Of a stretch of 64,000 bases of DNA, positions 36,987 through 45,395 are shown piece after piece. Source of the DNA: Ananas comosus. Lineage: Eukaryota; Streptophyta; Magnoliopsida; Poales; Bromeliaceae. Below the pieces are notes generated by a model that was not told where the DNA came from, searched no databases, and was given only the letters and a program-made list of their open reading frames with translations. How positions within the stretch are numbered: position 1 is the stretch's first letter; each line of letters begins with the position of its first letter. The position numbers were made by a program, and so were the translations under genes. The stretch is taken from positions 16,639,695-16,703,694 of the forward strand of contig NC_033622.1 in NCBI RefSeq assembly GCF_001540865.1. Reading direction: 5' to 3'.

Positions 36987-37024
<38 letters not shown>

Positions 37025-37100
37025 CTTGGGGCGAAGAAGCGCTCTCACACTCCCCCTTCGTCTCCTTTCCTCTCTCTCTCCTCCCATTTCGTCGAGCGAG
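36906..37100 (-). ncRNA. Putative first exon of a minus-strand transcript
   Basis: Downstream of a TATA box on the minus strand, this segment carries (GA)n and (GAA)n tracts and ends with CTTCTCAG|GTGAGAGC at 36906. A frame from an ATG at 37087 is low complexity (RE/EEE repeats) and probably untranslated leader. I could not find a coding continuation on the minus strand between here and 24 kb, so a non-coding RNA or a gene with distant coding exons are both possible. Confidence 0.4.
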
Positions 37101-37122
37101 TAAAATCTCTCGCCCCGCCGTG

Positions 37123-37178
37123 TTTATATAGTAAGCGATACGACCGTTGAAGCTTGAGAACACGTGACAGCGCACGTG
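37123..37178 (-). promoter_or_regulatory. TATA box and two G-boxes, minus strand
   Basis: TATATAAA on the minus strand (plus 37123-37130) lies about 30 bp before the proposed exon. Two palindromic CACGTG G-boxes at 37161-37166 and 37173-37178, 6 bp apart, sit just upstream. Together with the clean donor at 36906 this supports a real minus-strand transcription start. Confidence 0.55.
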
Positions 37179-37189
37179 ACGCGGCATTC

Positions 37190-38440
37190 CCAGAATAAAC
37201 TAGGATCACGATTGCAGAATAATATATTTTAAAACATGGTAATATTTTACGAAGAATTCTCGGCCATAGGCAGTTTCCAATCTGAAAATGCTACCCGAAC
37301 ACTATATATAGGGGCATATATTTTACACCTTTTAATTCAAAAATTAAAATTTTTAACATTTTAGTAAAGAAATTGATAACATAAGTAAACTAATGTGAAC
37401 TACAAGAAAAGTAGGATAAGCAGTTATTATAAATTTTACACGTAAGCAGTTTTTATGAATTAAAGAAAAAAAAAAACCAAATAGCAAAATTCATTGTTCC
37501 ATAGCTAAATAAGTGATCTTAATAGTTAAATTCAATGGTGTTGCCAAAAAAATATTTACTAAAAATCCTAATTTGATTGATAAATGACTTAAATTAAAAG
37601 AATAAAAAGAATATTAGCTTTTGTATAGTATAAATTTTTATTCTATTTTTTAGCGAACCTCTAACTAAATCTCAAATTAGTGACATATTTGGTTCATTGA
37701 TAATTTTAGTTCTTACCGCACCAAAATGAAATAAATTATCCTGAAAACTATAAAGTATGATTCATCAAAAAGGAGATCTCTTTGTCTGGTTTAGAACTAT
37801 TGATAAGTTACTGTTATTTAGGTTGAAGTTCATAGGCAAAATTGCATAATACCAACTCATATTAGTAATACTAGTGTTAATTGAGTCAAGAGCAAATTAC
37901 AGATTTTTTTTTTTAAAAAAAAAAGGGATAATTGAGATGAATGAATAAAGTGCGAGGAAAGGTTTTGTAATGTAGCAGCAAATTAAGCTCAGGTATTTTT
38001 GTAGTAGAGTATGGCTGGGAAACTGATTGCAATCAATTGGTTGAGAAGCAGAACCTTCGAACTGGCATGGACACTACGAAATCTTATTATGAGCATTCAC
38101 CATGAATTAGAGGACAAAAATAAAATTACATTATTTTAAATTTCTATTTTTGCATGTTTTTTAAAAACAATCGACACAACTCTTGGACAAGGATGTTTAT
38201 GCTACTTATGAAAACCTCGGAGGTTTCGTTTTTGCAAGTTATTTCGGCCTCTGACCATTTTTTAATTAATGAAAATTTTTAATTTTTTTAAAAAAGAAAA
38301 GCCAACAGAAAAGGGAAAACATTTGATGATGGGCCGTGACGAGCCCGGAGTGGCAACGGGCCGAGCCCATCAAGCGTCAGGCCGGGTTAACTTTAATTAA
38401 ATATTTTCTCTTTTTTTTTAAAAAAAATATAACTCGGGGA
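37190..38440. other. Intergenic DNA between divergent transcription units
   Basis: AT-rich. GC-rich motifs GGGCCG and AGCCCA near 38331-38370 lie upstream of the gene at 38518 and may belong to its promoter; a CT run at 38460-38478 falls in its leader. Confidence 0.5.
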
Positions 38441-38517
38441 AGAATAAAGAGGTCTAAGCCTCTCTCTCTCTCTCTCTTTCTCAACTCTCTTATCCCTGGC
38501 GAGTTGAAGCGAATTTA

Positions 38518-39358
38518 ATGGCTCTGTTACTGTTATACTATGGTCTCCCGACTTTGAAGATCCCCAACGGAGCTTCAAAAACACTAGTGAGATCGTCGTC
38601 GTCTTCGTCGTCGTCGTCGTCGTCAACGGGAAGCCCAAACCCTAATTCTCGTGCTCCTCCTCCGCGCCTCTCAGGGGAAGGAGCATCGGCGCCGAAAAGA
38701 TGCTTAAGATGCGGCACACTCTACTGGGATAAGGACAACTCCCCCACGGCTTGCTCCTTCCACGGCCACACAACAGGTTCTAGTAGAGCTCTTCCGTGGA
38801 GATCCCATGTATTTCACTCTATATTAGTAATACAGTAATAAGCTAGCTTATGAGCTAATGATAAAACAGAACAAAATAAAAATAGATGAAGAAAAAGGAA
38901 TCAAATACTTCTGGAATGGGCACAGCAACTGGGATTGAGCTCAACAATTGAGTTTTGTTTGGGCCTAACACTATCATGTTTTCAGAGTATTGTTTAGAGC
39001 AGGAAACGTAACTCATCGAATTCATCCGTTAATCTCCTTTAACTAAACAACAGAGCTGAATCAAGTTCTTATCGAGGCAGAACATCTCTGCGACCAGTTG
39101 CTTAGTATTTTTTAGTGAATTTGCGCAGGGGAGAGAGGGCTGTTCTCGCTGGCGCCGCCGCACCAAGGGATCGACGGCGAGTGGAGCGACAGGAGCGGGA
39201 TTATTGTATACCGGTGGAACGAGAAAGGGAGCAGGCCCAACACGGGGAGTGCGAACTGGAAGAAGAGATGGAGCTGCTGCGCCGAATACGACGAGAACGC
39301 TCCACCGTGCCGGCGAGGACGGCACGTCTCCTACGACGACGGATTCACGCTCTACTAG
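38518..39358 (+). CDS. Small CHORD-like Cys/His-rich protein of unknown function
   Basis: Two exons, 38518-38776 and 39129-39358, give 162 residues; the exon 1 donor (CAACAG|GTTCTA) and exon 2 acceptor (TGCGCAG|GG) close the frame. After a serine-rich N-terminal third (possibly a transit sequence) comes CLRCGTLYWDKDNSPTACSF, then HGHTTGERGLFSLAPPHQG, then a Trp-rich part, and WKKRWSCCAEYDENAPPC with a final RRGRHVSYDDGFTLY. The order C-x2-C … C-x2-H-x-H … CC … C … H resembles a zinc-binding CHORD module, though it is not identical. I recall similar proteins in other land plants without an assigned function. It converges on the PsbP gene downstream. Confidence 0.85.
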
Positions 39359-39595
39359 TGCAACTCAGCTGCTAGCGAAATTCAGGATCCTAGGAATACT
39401 CTCTAAACTTTTATAGCTTTTAATGCTTACACTACGAACATTAATTGACACGGTAAACTTGAATTTTCCGTTGTGCTCTCAACGTACAAATATACAATCT
39501 CCTCTCACCCATCATCATTTTGATGTTACGATCTCAACGTCTCATATGCACACACGACACCGCAATCAGATCAGGAAAATCGAAGGTAAAGCTAA

Positions 39596-40303
39596 TCAAG
39601 ACGATGAGGAGGAGGAAGAGGCGGGGGTGTCGGCGGCGACGGTGCGGAAAGAGTGATGGAGGCGGCGGAGGGTGTCCTGGTCGCGGGTCCACTCGGGGTT
39701 GGGCGCGGTGACGAAGTGGGCGTAGAGCTTGTTGCGGGCGCAGGTGACGGAGATCAAGCTGTGCGCGGCGGCGCCCTCGATCTCGTAGTCGTAGTAGAGT
39801 TGGCCGCCGTCGTCCCTGCGCTCGCGGGATCGGACGGCGTCGGCGGCGGCGATCTGGTCCTGGAGGGCGACGTCGGAGAGGGCGAGGTTGTTGAGGACGT
39901 CGTCGACGGGGGCGAGGGCGCGGAGGCCAGAGAGGAACGTGAGGTACTCGCGCTCGGAGCGCTTCTTGGGGTTGAAGAACTCGCTGTCGGTGCCGTTGGT
40001 GCCCTTCTCGACCTTGGAGACGAGCCGCTCCTTCCACCCCGCGGGGACCTCGTACGTGTACTCCGCCGAGTCCTTCTTGCTCGCGTTCCCGCCGTACCCG
40101 CCGTAGTTGGCGGCGCTCGCGGCGGTGCCGTAGTAGATCTGGAAGGACGAGGAGGGATCGCCGGCGGCGGCGAGGGAGGAGGAGAGGGGTTTGGTGTTGG
40201 TGGTGGGGGTGAGGGGGAGAGAGGAGCGGGGTTTGGGGATGGGGTGGGCGGAGGTGTTGGAAGGGGTGGAGAGGAGGGCGGAGGGGAAGGAGAGAGTCGC
40301 CAT
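39596..40303 (-). CDS. PsbP-domain thylakoid lumen protein (TL19/PPD type)
   Basis: Single exon, 235 residues, very GC-rich. The N-terminus (MATLSFPSALLSTPS…) is a plausible chloroplast transit peptide. From about residue 55 the sequence FQIYYGTAASAANYGGYGGN leads into a PsbP-like fold: YTYEVPAGWKERLVSKVEKG, TDSEFFNPKK, LTFLSGLRALAPVDDVLNN, LYYDYEIEGAAAHSLISVT, RNKLYAHFV and APNPEWTRDQDTLRRLHHSF. PsbP-like proteins act in the thylakoid lumen in assembly or function of photosystem complexes; this one resembles the 19-kDa lumenal protein. Oddly, the hydrophobic segment expected for lumen transfer is absent in this copy but present in the partial copy at 41376, which lacks a different block. Acidic C-terminal serine run. 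Confidence 0.88.
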   Translation of the reverse strand: MATLSFPSALLSTPSNTSAHPIPKPRSSLPLTPTTNTKPLSSSLAAAGDPSSSFQIYYGTAASAANYGGYGGNASKKDSAEYTYEVPAGWKERLVSKVEKGTNGTDSEFFNPKKRSEREYLTFLSGLRALAPVDDVLNNLALSDVALQDQIAAADAVRSRERRDDGGQLYYDYEIEGAAAHSLISVTCARNKLYAHFVTAPNPEWTRDQDTLRRLHHSFRTVAADTPASSSSSSS

Positions 40304-40445
40304 TGCTGGGGATTAGGCTTGTGATGAAGGAGAAAGGCGAGAGATTGGATTGGAGGTGATGAGCTTAACTGTTATCCACAAAACGAAGAGGTCGGGGGTT
40401 TCGGAGAACCAGGCGATCGAGATTTTGACGTGATAAGTGCCGCTT

Positions 40446-40453
40446 CTTATATA
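40446..40453 (-). promoter_or_regulatory. TATA box of the PsbP-domain gene
   Basis: TATATAAG on the minus strand, about 145 bp before the start codon, leaving room for a leader of about 110 bp. The same box is present in the duplicate copy at about 41736. Confidence 0.5.
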
Positions 40454-41375
40454 TCCAAAACAGTAATGCTAGTCCTACAATCAAATTTTAGTTTAATCAT
40501 ACTATTCTCTACAAATCCGCCTTTGTTTGGTGAAATGTTCTAAAATTTTTTATAAATTTTTGGCAAACTTAATCGAGGAGTATAAGATTTTTTATTATTA
40601 TTATTTTATTTTCTGAGAGAGAAAATTGCACCTAAAATTTTTAAATAAATGTACAAATAGTATTGTTTTTTTTTTAATAATAAAAAAAAAAACTCTTGCT
40701 TAGTGGATATGAATGTTGGACCATTCAACGTGGTGGAAATTTCAAAAGAACGTATGTTACCTGGGCTTGAGTTTGGGCCTTTAGAACAGCTTGTGTGGTG
40801 TGGGCTTCAACTAATACTGGCGGTCCACAACTGTGAAAATTACACGGGCCACAAAAACTTCGGATTCAACTCTTCAATGACCCACGCTGGGACCAGGCCA
40901 ACCTAACTAAATAAATTGTACAATTCAACCCACTTTATTAGTTTCATAGCAATTCGGGAGAGGCCAGGAGTTGAACAATTGTAGGAATCCGAATCATTGT
41001 TCGTTGCCGACGCTCCATTATAAGATAGCTGTTGGATTCAGGCGCCTAATTTGATGGTGATCCGATCCCCTCCTGCGTAAGATTCGGTCAAAACACATCC
41101 ACTCACAAAAACCAGAGGATCTTCTACAAACGTATATTACCATACAACTTACTTAAAACCAATGTATTGGCGCCACGTGCCCCGGCTGTAACATTTCATG
41201 CATCCCAGAACTCAACTCCTCCATAGAAAGTCCATAATTTTAGGATGGCCACAAAACAGAAACCGTTAAACAGTAACGGACCCAGCCAACTATCAGCTCT
41301 ATAAAACCCTCCTTGATCACCCCTTCCTCCCTCAGGCAAGCGAAATAAGGAGAAGCACACCCAAATAGAATAAAN

Positions 41376-41593
41376 TCCTTCTTGCTCGCGTTCCCGCCGT
41401 ACCCGCCGTAGTTGGCGGCGCTCGCGGCGGTGCCGTAGTAGATCTGGAAGGACGAGGAGGGATCGCCGGCGGCGGCGAGGGAGGAGGAGGAGGAGGAGGG
41501 GGAGGAGAGGAGGAGGACGGAGGCGGCGAGGGCGGAGGCGAGGGAGGAGGAGAGGGGTTTGGTGAGGGCGGAGGGGAAGGAGAGAGTCGCCAT
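41376..41593 (-). pseudogene. Partial second copy of the PsbP-domain gene (5' end only)
   Basis: It starts with the same MATLSFPSAL, then jumps to TKPLSSSL, followed by ASALAASVLLLSSPSSSSSS, a hydrophobic plus serine block absent from the full copy, then rejoins at AAAGDPSSSFQ. It lacks 26 residues that the full copy has and carries 21 that the full copy lacks. It ends at the N, so it is either an allele fragment or an assembly artefact. Confidence 0.75.
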
Positions 41594-42584
41594 TGCTGGG
41601 GATTAGGCTTGTGATGAAGGAGAAAGGAGAGAGATTGGATTGGAGGTGATGAGCTTAACTGTTATCCACAAAACGAAGAGGTGGGGGGTTTCGGAGAACC
41701 AGGCGATCGAGATTTTGACGTGATAAGTGCCGCTTCTTATATATCCAAAACAGTAATGCTAGTCCTACAATCAAATTTTAGTTTAATCATACTATTCTCT
41801 ACAAATCCGCCTTTGTTTGGTGAAATGTTCTAAAATTTTTTAAAAATTTTTGGCAAACTTAATCGAGGAGTATAAGATTTTTTATTATTATTATTTTATT
41901 TTCTGAGAGAGAAAATTGCACCTAAAATTTTTAAATGTACAAATAGTATTGTTTTTTTTTTAATAATAAAAAAAAAACTCTTGCTTAGTGGATATGAATG
42001 TTGGACCATTCAACGTGGTGGAAATTTCAAAAGAAGGCATGTTACCTGGGCTTGAGTTTGGGCTTTTAGAACAGCTTGTGTGGTGTGGGCTTCAACTAAT
42101 ACTGGCGGTCCACAACTGTAAAAATTACACGGGCCACAAAAACTTCGGATTCAAATCTTCAATGGCCCACGCTGGGACCAGGCCAACCTAACTAAATAAA
42201 TTGTACAATTCAACCCACTTTATTAGTTTCATAGCAATTCGGGAGAGGCCGGGAGTTGAACAATTGTAGGAATCCGAATCATTGTTCGTTGCCGACGCTC
42301 CATTATAAGATAGCTGTTGGATTCAGGCGCCTAATTTGATGGTGATCCGATCCCCTCCTGCGTAAGATTCGGTCAAAACACATTCACTCACAAAAACCAG
42401 AGGATCTTCTACAAACGTATATTACTATATAACTTACTTAAAACCAATGTATTGGCGCCACGTGCCCCGGCTGTAACATTTCATGCATCCCAGAACTCAA
42501 CTCCTCCATAGAAAGTCCATAATTTTAGGATGGCCACAAAACAGAAACCGTTAAACAGTAACGGACCCAGCCAACTATCAGCTC

Positions 42585-42590
42585 TATAAA
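42585..42590 (+). promoter_or_regulatory. TATA box of the AGP peptide gene
   Basis: CTCTATAAAACCC, with transcription expected about 30 bp later, near 42615; the leader would be about 110 bp. An identical box in the first duplicate (41295-41300) has no gene behind it because that copy stops at the N. Confidence 0.7.
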
Positions 42591-42726
42591 ACCCTCCTTG
42601 ATCACCCCTTCCTCCCTCAGGCAAGCAAAATAAGGAGAAGCACACCCAAATAGAATAAAAGACTCCTTTTCTCATCTCCCGTCGAAGGAAAAGAGAAAAA
42701 TCTCGAAAAATCTCTTATCACCGGCA

Positions 42727-42903
42727 ATGGAGATGAGGAAGTTTGCCTCTGCCGTCCTCGTGGCCGCCGCCTCGGCCACCGTGGCCTTTGCAGCCGATGC
42801 CCCGGCTCCTGCCCCCGCCAGTGCATCCTTTGCGGTCACCCCTGCTATCGGTGCTGCGGTCGGAGCTTCAGTTCTCGCCTTCTTTGCTTATTACCTCCAG
42901 TAA
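42727..42903 (+). CDS. Arabinogalactan peptide (AG-peptide)
   Basis: A 58-residue intronless frame, below the usual ORF cut-off. The signal peptide runs from MEMRKFASAVLVAAASATVA to about FAA (residue 23); the short mature core ADAPAPAPASAS has the Ala-Pro/Ser-Pro spacing that directs proline hydroxylation and arabinogalactan addition. The C-terminal hydrophobic part VTPAIGAAVGASVLAFFAYYLQ, preceded by small residues, is the GPI-anchor signal. This is the plant AG-peptide layout (AtAGP12-15/21 class), which places a 10-13-residue proteoglycan on the outer plasma membrane. It is head-to-head with the PsbP-domain gene. A long A-rich stretch follows the stop. Confidence 0.93.
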   Translation: MEMRKFASAVLVAAASATVAFAADAPAPAPASASFAVTPAIGAAVGASVLAFFAYYLQ

Positions 42904-43883
42904 ACGTTACTGGGAAAAAACAAAAAAAAAAAAAAAAGAAAGAAAGAAAAAGGAAGACAAAATGTATGTTGAGAAACTTTCATTCTCTTTTTTCTTCTTT
43001 CTTTCTATTCTCGTTTGATTTGATTCCTACCTCAAGTGCTTTTATCTTCAATTTACAAAGACCTGAGTAGGATGAGATATATTTGGGTGTAATTTTGCGA
43101 TAGACATGAATAAAAGACCATCGAGATTTTATTGATCTTGCTTTGCTTTTCAATGAACCAGATCGCGTCTAACTTATTTCCAAAGCTCAGTAAGTGGACT
43201 ATCATTTTCATGCCAACTTCTTCCATGCTTTTCCAGTTCGAAGTTCATTTTTAGATCATAAACTTGATTAGGCCTATGCTTTGTATGAGTTGTTCTGAAT
43301 GGTGACTTGACTTATTTGTTCTTCCAGTGTTACACAACAAACTCTAATATCTCTCTTTCTCGCACTCTAACCTGACCCATTATTAGTCACTAATAATTAG
43401 AATTTGGTCAAACTAGCTAGCTAGTTAATTTTGGGGCCCATATATATATTGGATAATCAGAAGAAACAAAGATAAATAATTATTGTCTTTGCATGCTCGG
43501 CCATGCATAAAAATGATAAAAAAAAATAATAATTTGAATTACGAATATTTCTGATGATTTCTGATGTCGTGCACGATAGAGGTGAGAAATATTTGAATTA
43601 TTGCGCAAGATGATAAAATTGTGGAGTTAAAGTTATATTCATATTGAAAATTCAAACAAATTTAAAAAACTAAAATATGTAATAAAAGTACAGGAGCCAC
43701 TGAGCCAGCTTGTAGTATAGAAATGGAAATAGTACTTTGAATATCCATTTGCGTTTGGTAAAAAGTGATGGCGGAAAACTAATACCAGCGGCGACTCTGC
43801 TCAGTCTCCGAATGTCGCAATAAGCTCGCGCGGTATTAATTTAGTCTCCGATCTGCTGTTGCGGAGGCCGTTCATCAGCAACA
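42904..43883. other. AGP 3' region and intergenic DNA
   Basis: The first 250 bp or so are the likely AGP 3' untranslated region (AATAAA-like AATAAAAG at about 43109). The rest is AT-rich without a recognised gene and leads into the promoter of the gene at 43884. Confidence 0.55.
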
Positions 43884-44699
43884 ATGGCCTCCTTCCTCTC
43901 TCTCAGATTAAACCCGAGCAAGCTGTTCTCGCTAAACTCCCCAAACCCTAACCCTAATATCTTCTCCGCCGCGCTCTTCCGAACCGCCGCTAACCTCAAC
44001 TCTCTCGCCATTCCGAAACCCTCACACCCCATCTCCCTCCCGTCCGCGTCAGATCCCACTGCCCTCTCTAAATTTCTACTACTATACAAACCCACAAACC
44101 CTAATCCTCTAAAACTCAGATCCCCTTCCTTTCTCCCCTTCCGATCCCATTTCCTCTACAGGAACCATTCCTCGACCCCGCCGGAGAGCGGCAGCGCCCC
44201 CGGAGACGAGACTCCCGCGAGCGGGAGCGGCGGCGGCGAGCTCCGGCACCAGGAGATCGTGGGCCCCACGGTGGAGCGCGACGTGTCGGCGCTGGCGAAC
44301 GAGACGCGCCAGGTGCTCGACGCTATGCGCAAGTCGGTGTACGACCTCAGCTCGGCCCTCGCCGTGCTCGGCCTCGCCCACCTCGGCCTCGGCGCGTGGA
44401 TCGCCTACTCGGCGGGGCGCACCGACGACGCGGTCGCCATACAGGGGCTCGCCGCGTTCGGGTTCCCGTTCTCCTTGGCGTTCTTAATGCGGCGGACGCT
44501 GAAGCCGATGATGTTCTTCAGGAAGATGGAGGAGCAGGGGCGGTTGCAGATCCTGACCCTCGCGCTCCAGGTCTCGAAGAATCTGAACCTCTTGTTCCTG
44601 AGGACACGTGTCATTGCGCTGTGCTGCGCCGTTGGAATTGCGGCGGGGTCTCTGGCCGCGCTGTGGCGGCGGCAAGATGGGCTCGCCTCAGAATCTTGA
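43884..44699 (+). CDS. Putative organelle-targeted membrane protein, function unknown
   Basis: Single exon, 271 residues. The first ~100 residues are rich in Ser, Pro, Asn, Leu and Arg with few acidic residues ([20 protein letters not shown]), as in a chloroplast or mitochondrial transit peptide. A glycine/serine linker (101-118) follows, then a conserved-looking domain: [38 protein letters not shown], and hydrophobic segments at about 155-176 ([15 protein letters not shown]), 186-204 ([14 protein letters not shown]) and 241-261 ([18 protein letters not shown]). Base composition jumps from AT-neutral to very GC-rich at about 44170, where the mature domain begins. No family name recognised. 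It converges on the NEK gene, about 700 bp away. Confidence 0.8.
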   Translation: MASFLSLRLNPSKLFSLNSPNPNPNIFSAALFRTAANLNSLAIPKPSHPISLPSASDPTALSKFLLLYKPTNPNPLKLRSPSFLPFRSHFLYRNHSSTPPESGSAPGDETPASGSGGGELRHQEIVGPTVERDVSALANETRQVLDAMRKSVYDLSSALAVLGLAHLGLGAWIAYSAGRTDDAVAIQGLAAFGFPFSLAFLMRRTLKPMMFFRKMEEQGRLQILTLALQVSKNLNLLFLRTRVIALCCAVGIAAGSLAALWRRQDGLASES

Positions 44700-45395
44700 T
44701 TAGGTAAATTTTTTTGCCTTTCCCCCCCTTGTTTTCTAATAATGAATGGTGACATAGATGCTTATAAAGATGATGGCTCGTTTGGTATATAAAGAAGATA
44801 TGTTAATCTCAGAGCACTTTGGCTCGGATTCACGTGTCAAATTGATACTTTTGATATATCGTGTATGTTCCGAAACTTGTGGCAACCACGAAGAATTTAC
44901 TTCTGGTAATTTTGTTTATTTAAACTGCATTCAGATTTGCTGCTATCCAAAGAACATCTCTGGTAAGAGATCTAAATTTGTTAAGCATACTTTGTTAAGA
45001 TGTAGTATTCAGCGTTGATTAACTAGTTCCTTCATCAACCATCTTTATTAGTTAGTAGTTGATCACATGGGCGGCCTCACAAAGATGACGTCGACGATCA
45101 GTTAGTATTCAGGTCATTTTGCTGTTCTGCTAATCACGTGAAACATTTCTTAGTAGAAGAGAATGTGTATAGACGAGGAGTTACTCTGTTAAGTTCTATC
45201 TTTTTGGCTGGAGTTTATACATATTTGGATTGCTCTCTGAAGAATTTTTCTTGTTGCATATATGATTTTATGATCAAAAGTACATTACCATGAAGGACAC
45301 ACATGCACACGCGCACACGAATGCAATGGATTAAGACAAAAAGCATCCTTTGCATTTGTTTATTTGATTTTTAACCCTTAGCACAACTCCAGCAA
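44700..45395. other. Intergenic DNA between two convergent genes
   Basis: Holds the 3' regions of the membrane-protein gene and of the NEK gene. Short frames here carry no domain. Confidence 0.55.

Larger units (their letters stand above)
40071..42659. repeat. 1.3-kb tandem duplication around a single-N junction
   Basis: 40071-41374 and 41376-42659 are near-identical direct copies separated by one N at 41375. Each holds the 5' part of the PsbP gene, its upstream region and the AGP promoter. Copies differ by scattered SNPs, a 4-bp indel near 40650, and two in-frame coding indels. The pattern fits two haplotypes placed in tandem by the assembly; a true tandem duplication is less likely. Confidence 0.85.

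Noticed and set aside
36867..37187. 106-codon minus-strand frame with RERE and RRRR runs
   Set aside because: Low-complexity reading of GA/GAA repeats in the proposed first exon; crosses the likely transcription start.
39653..40324. 223-codon plus-strand frame
   Set aside because: Antisense shadow of the GC-rich PsbP-domain gene (Gly/Val/Glu-rich, no motifs).
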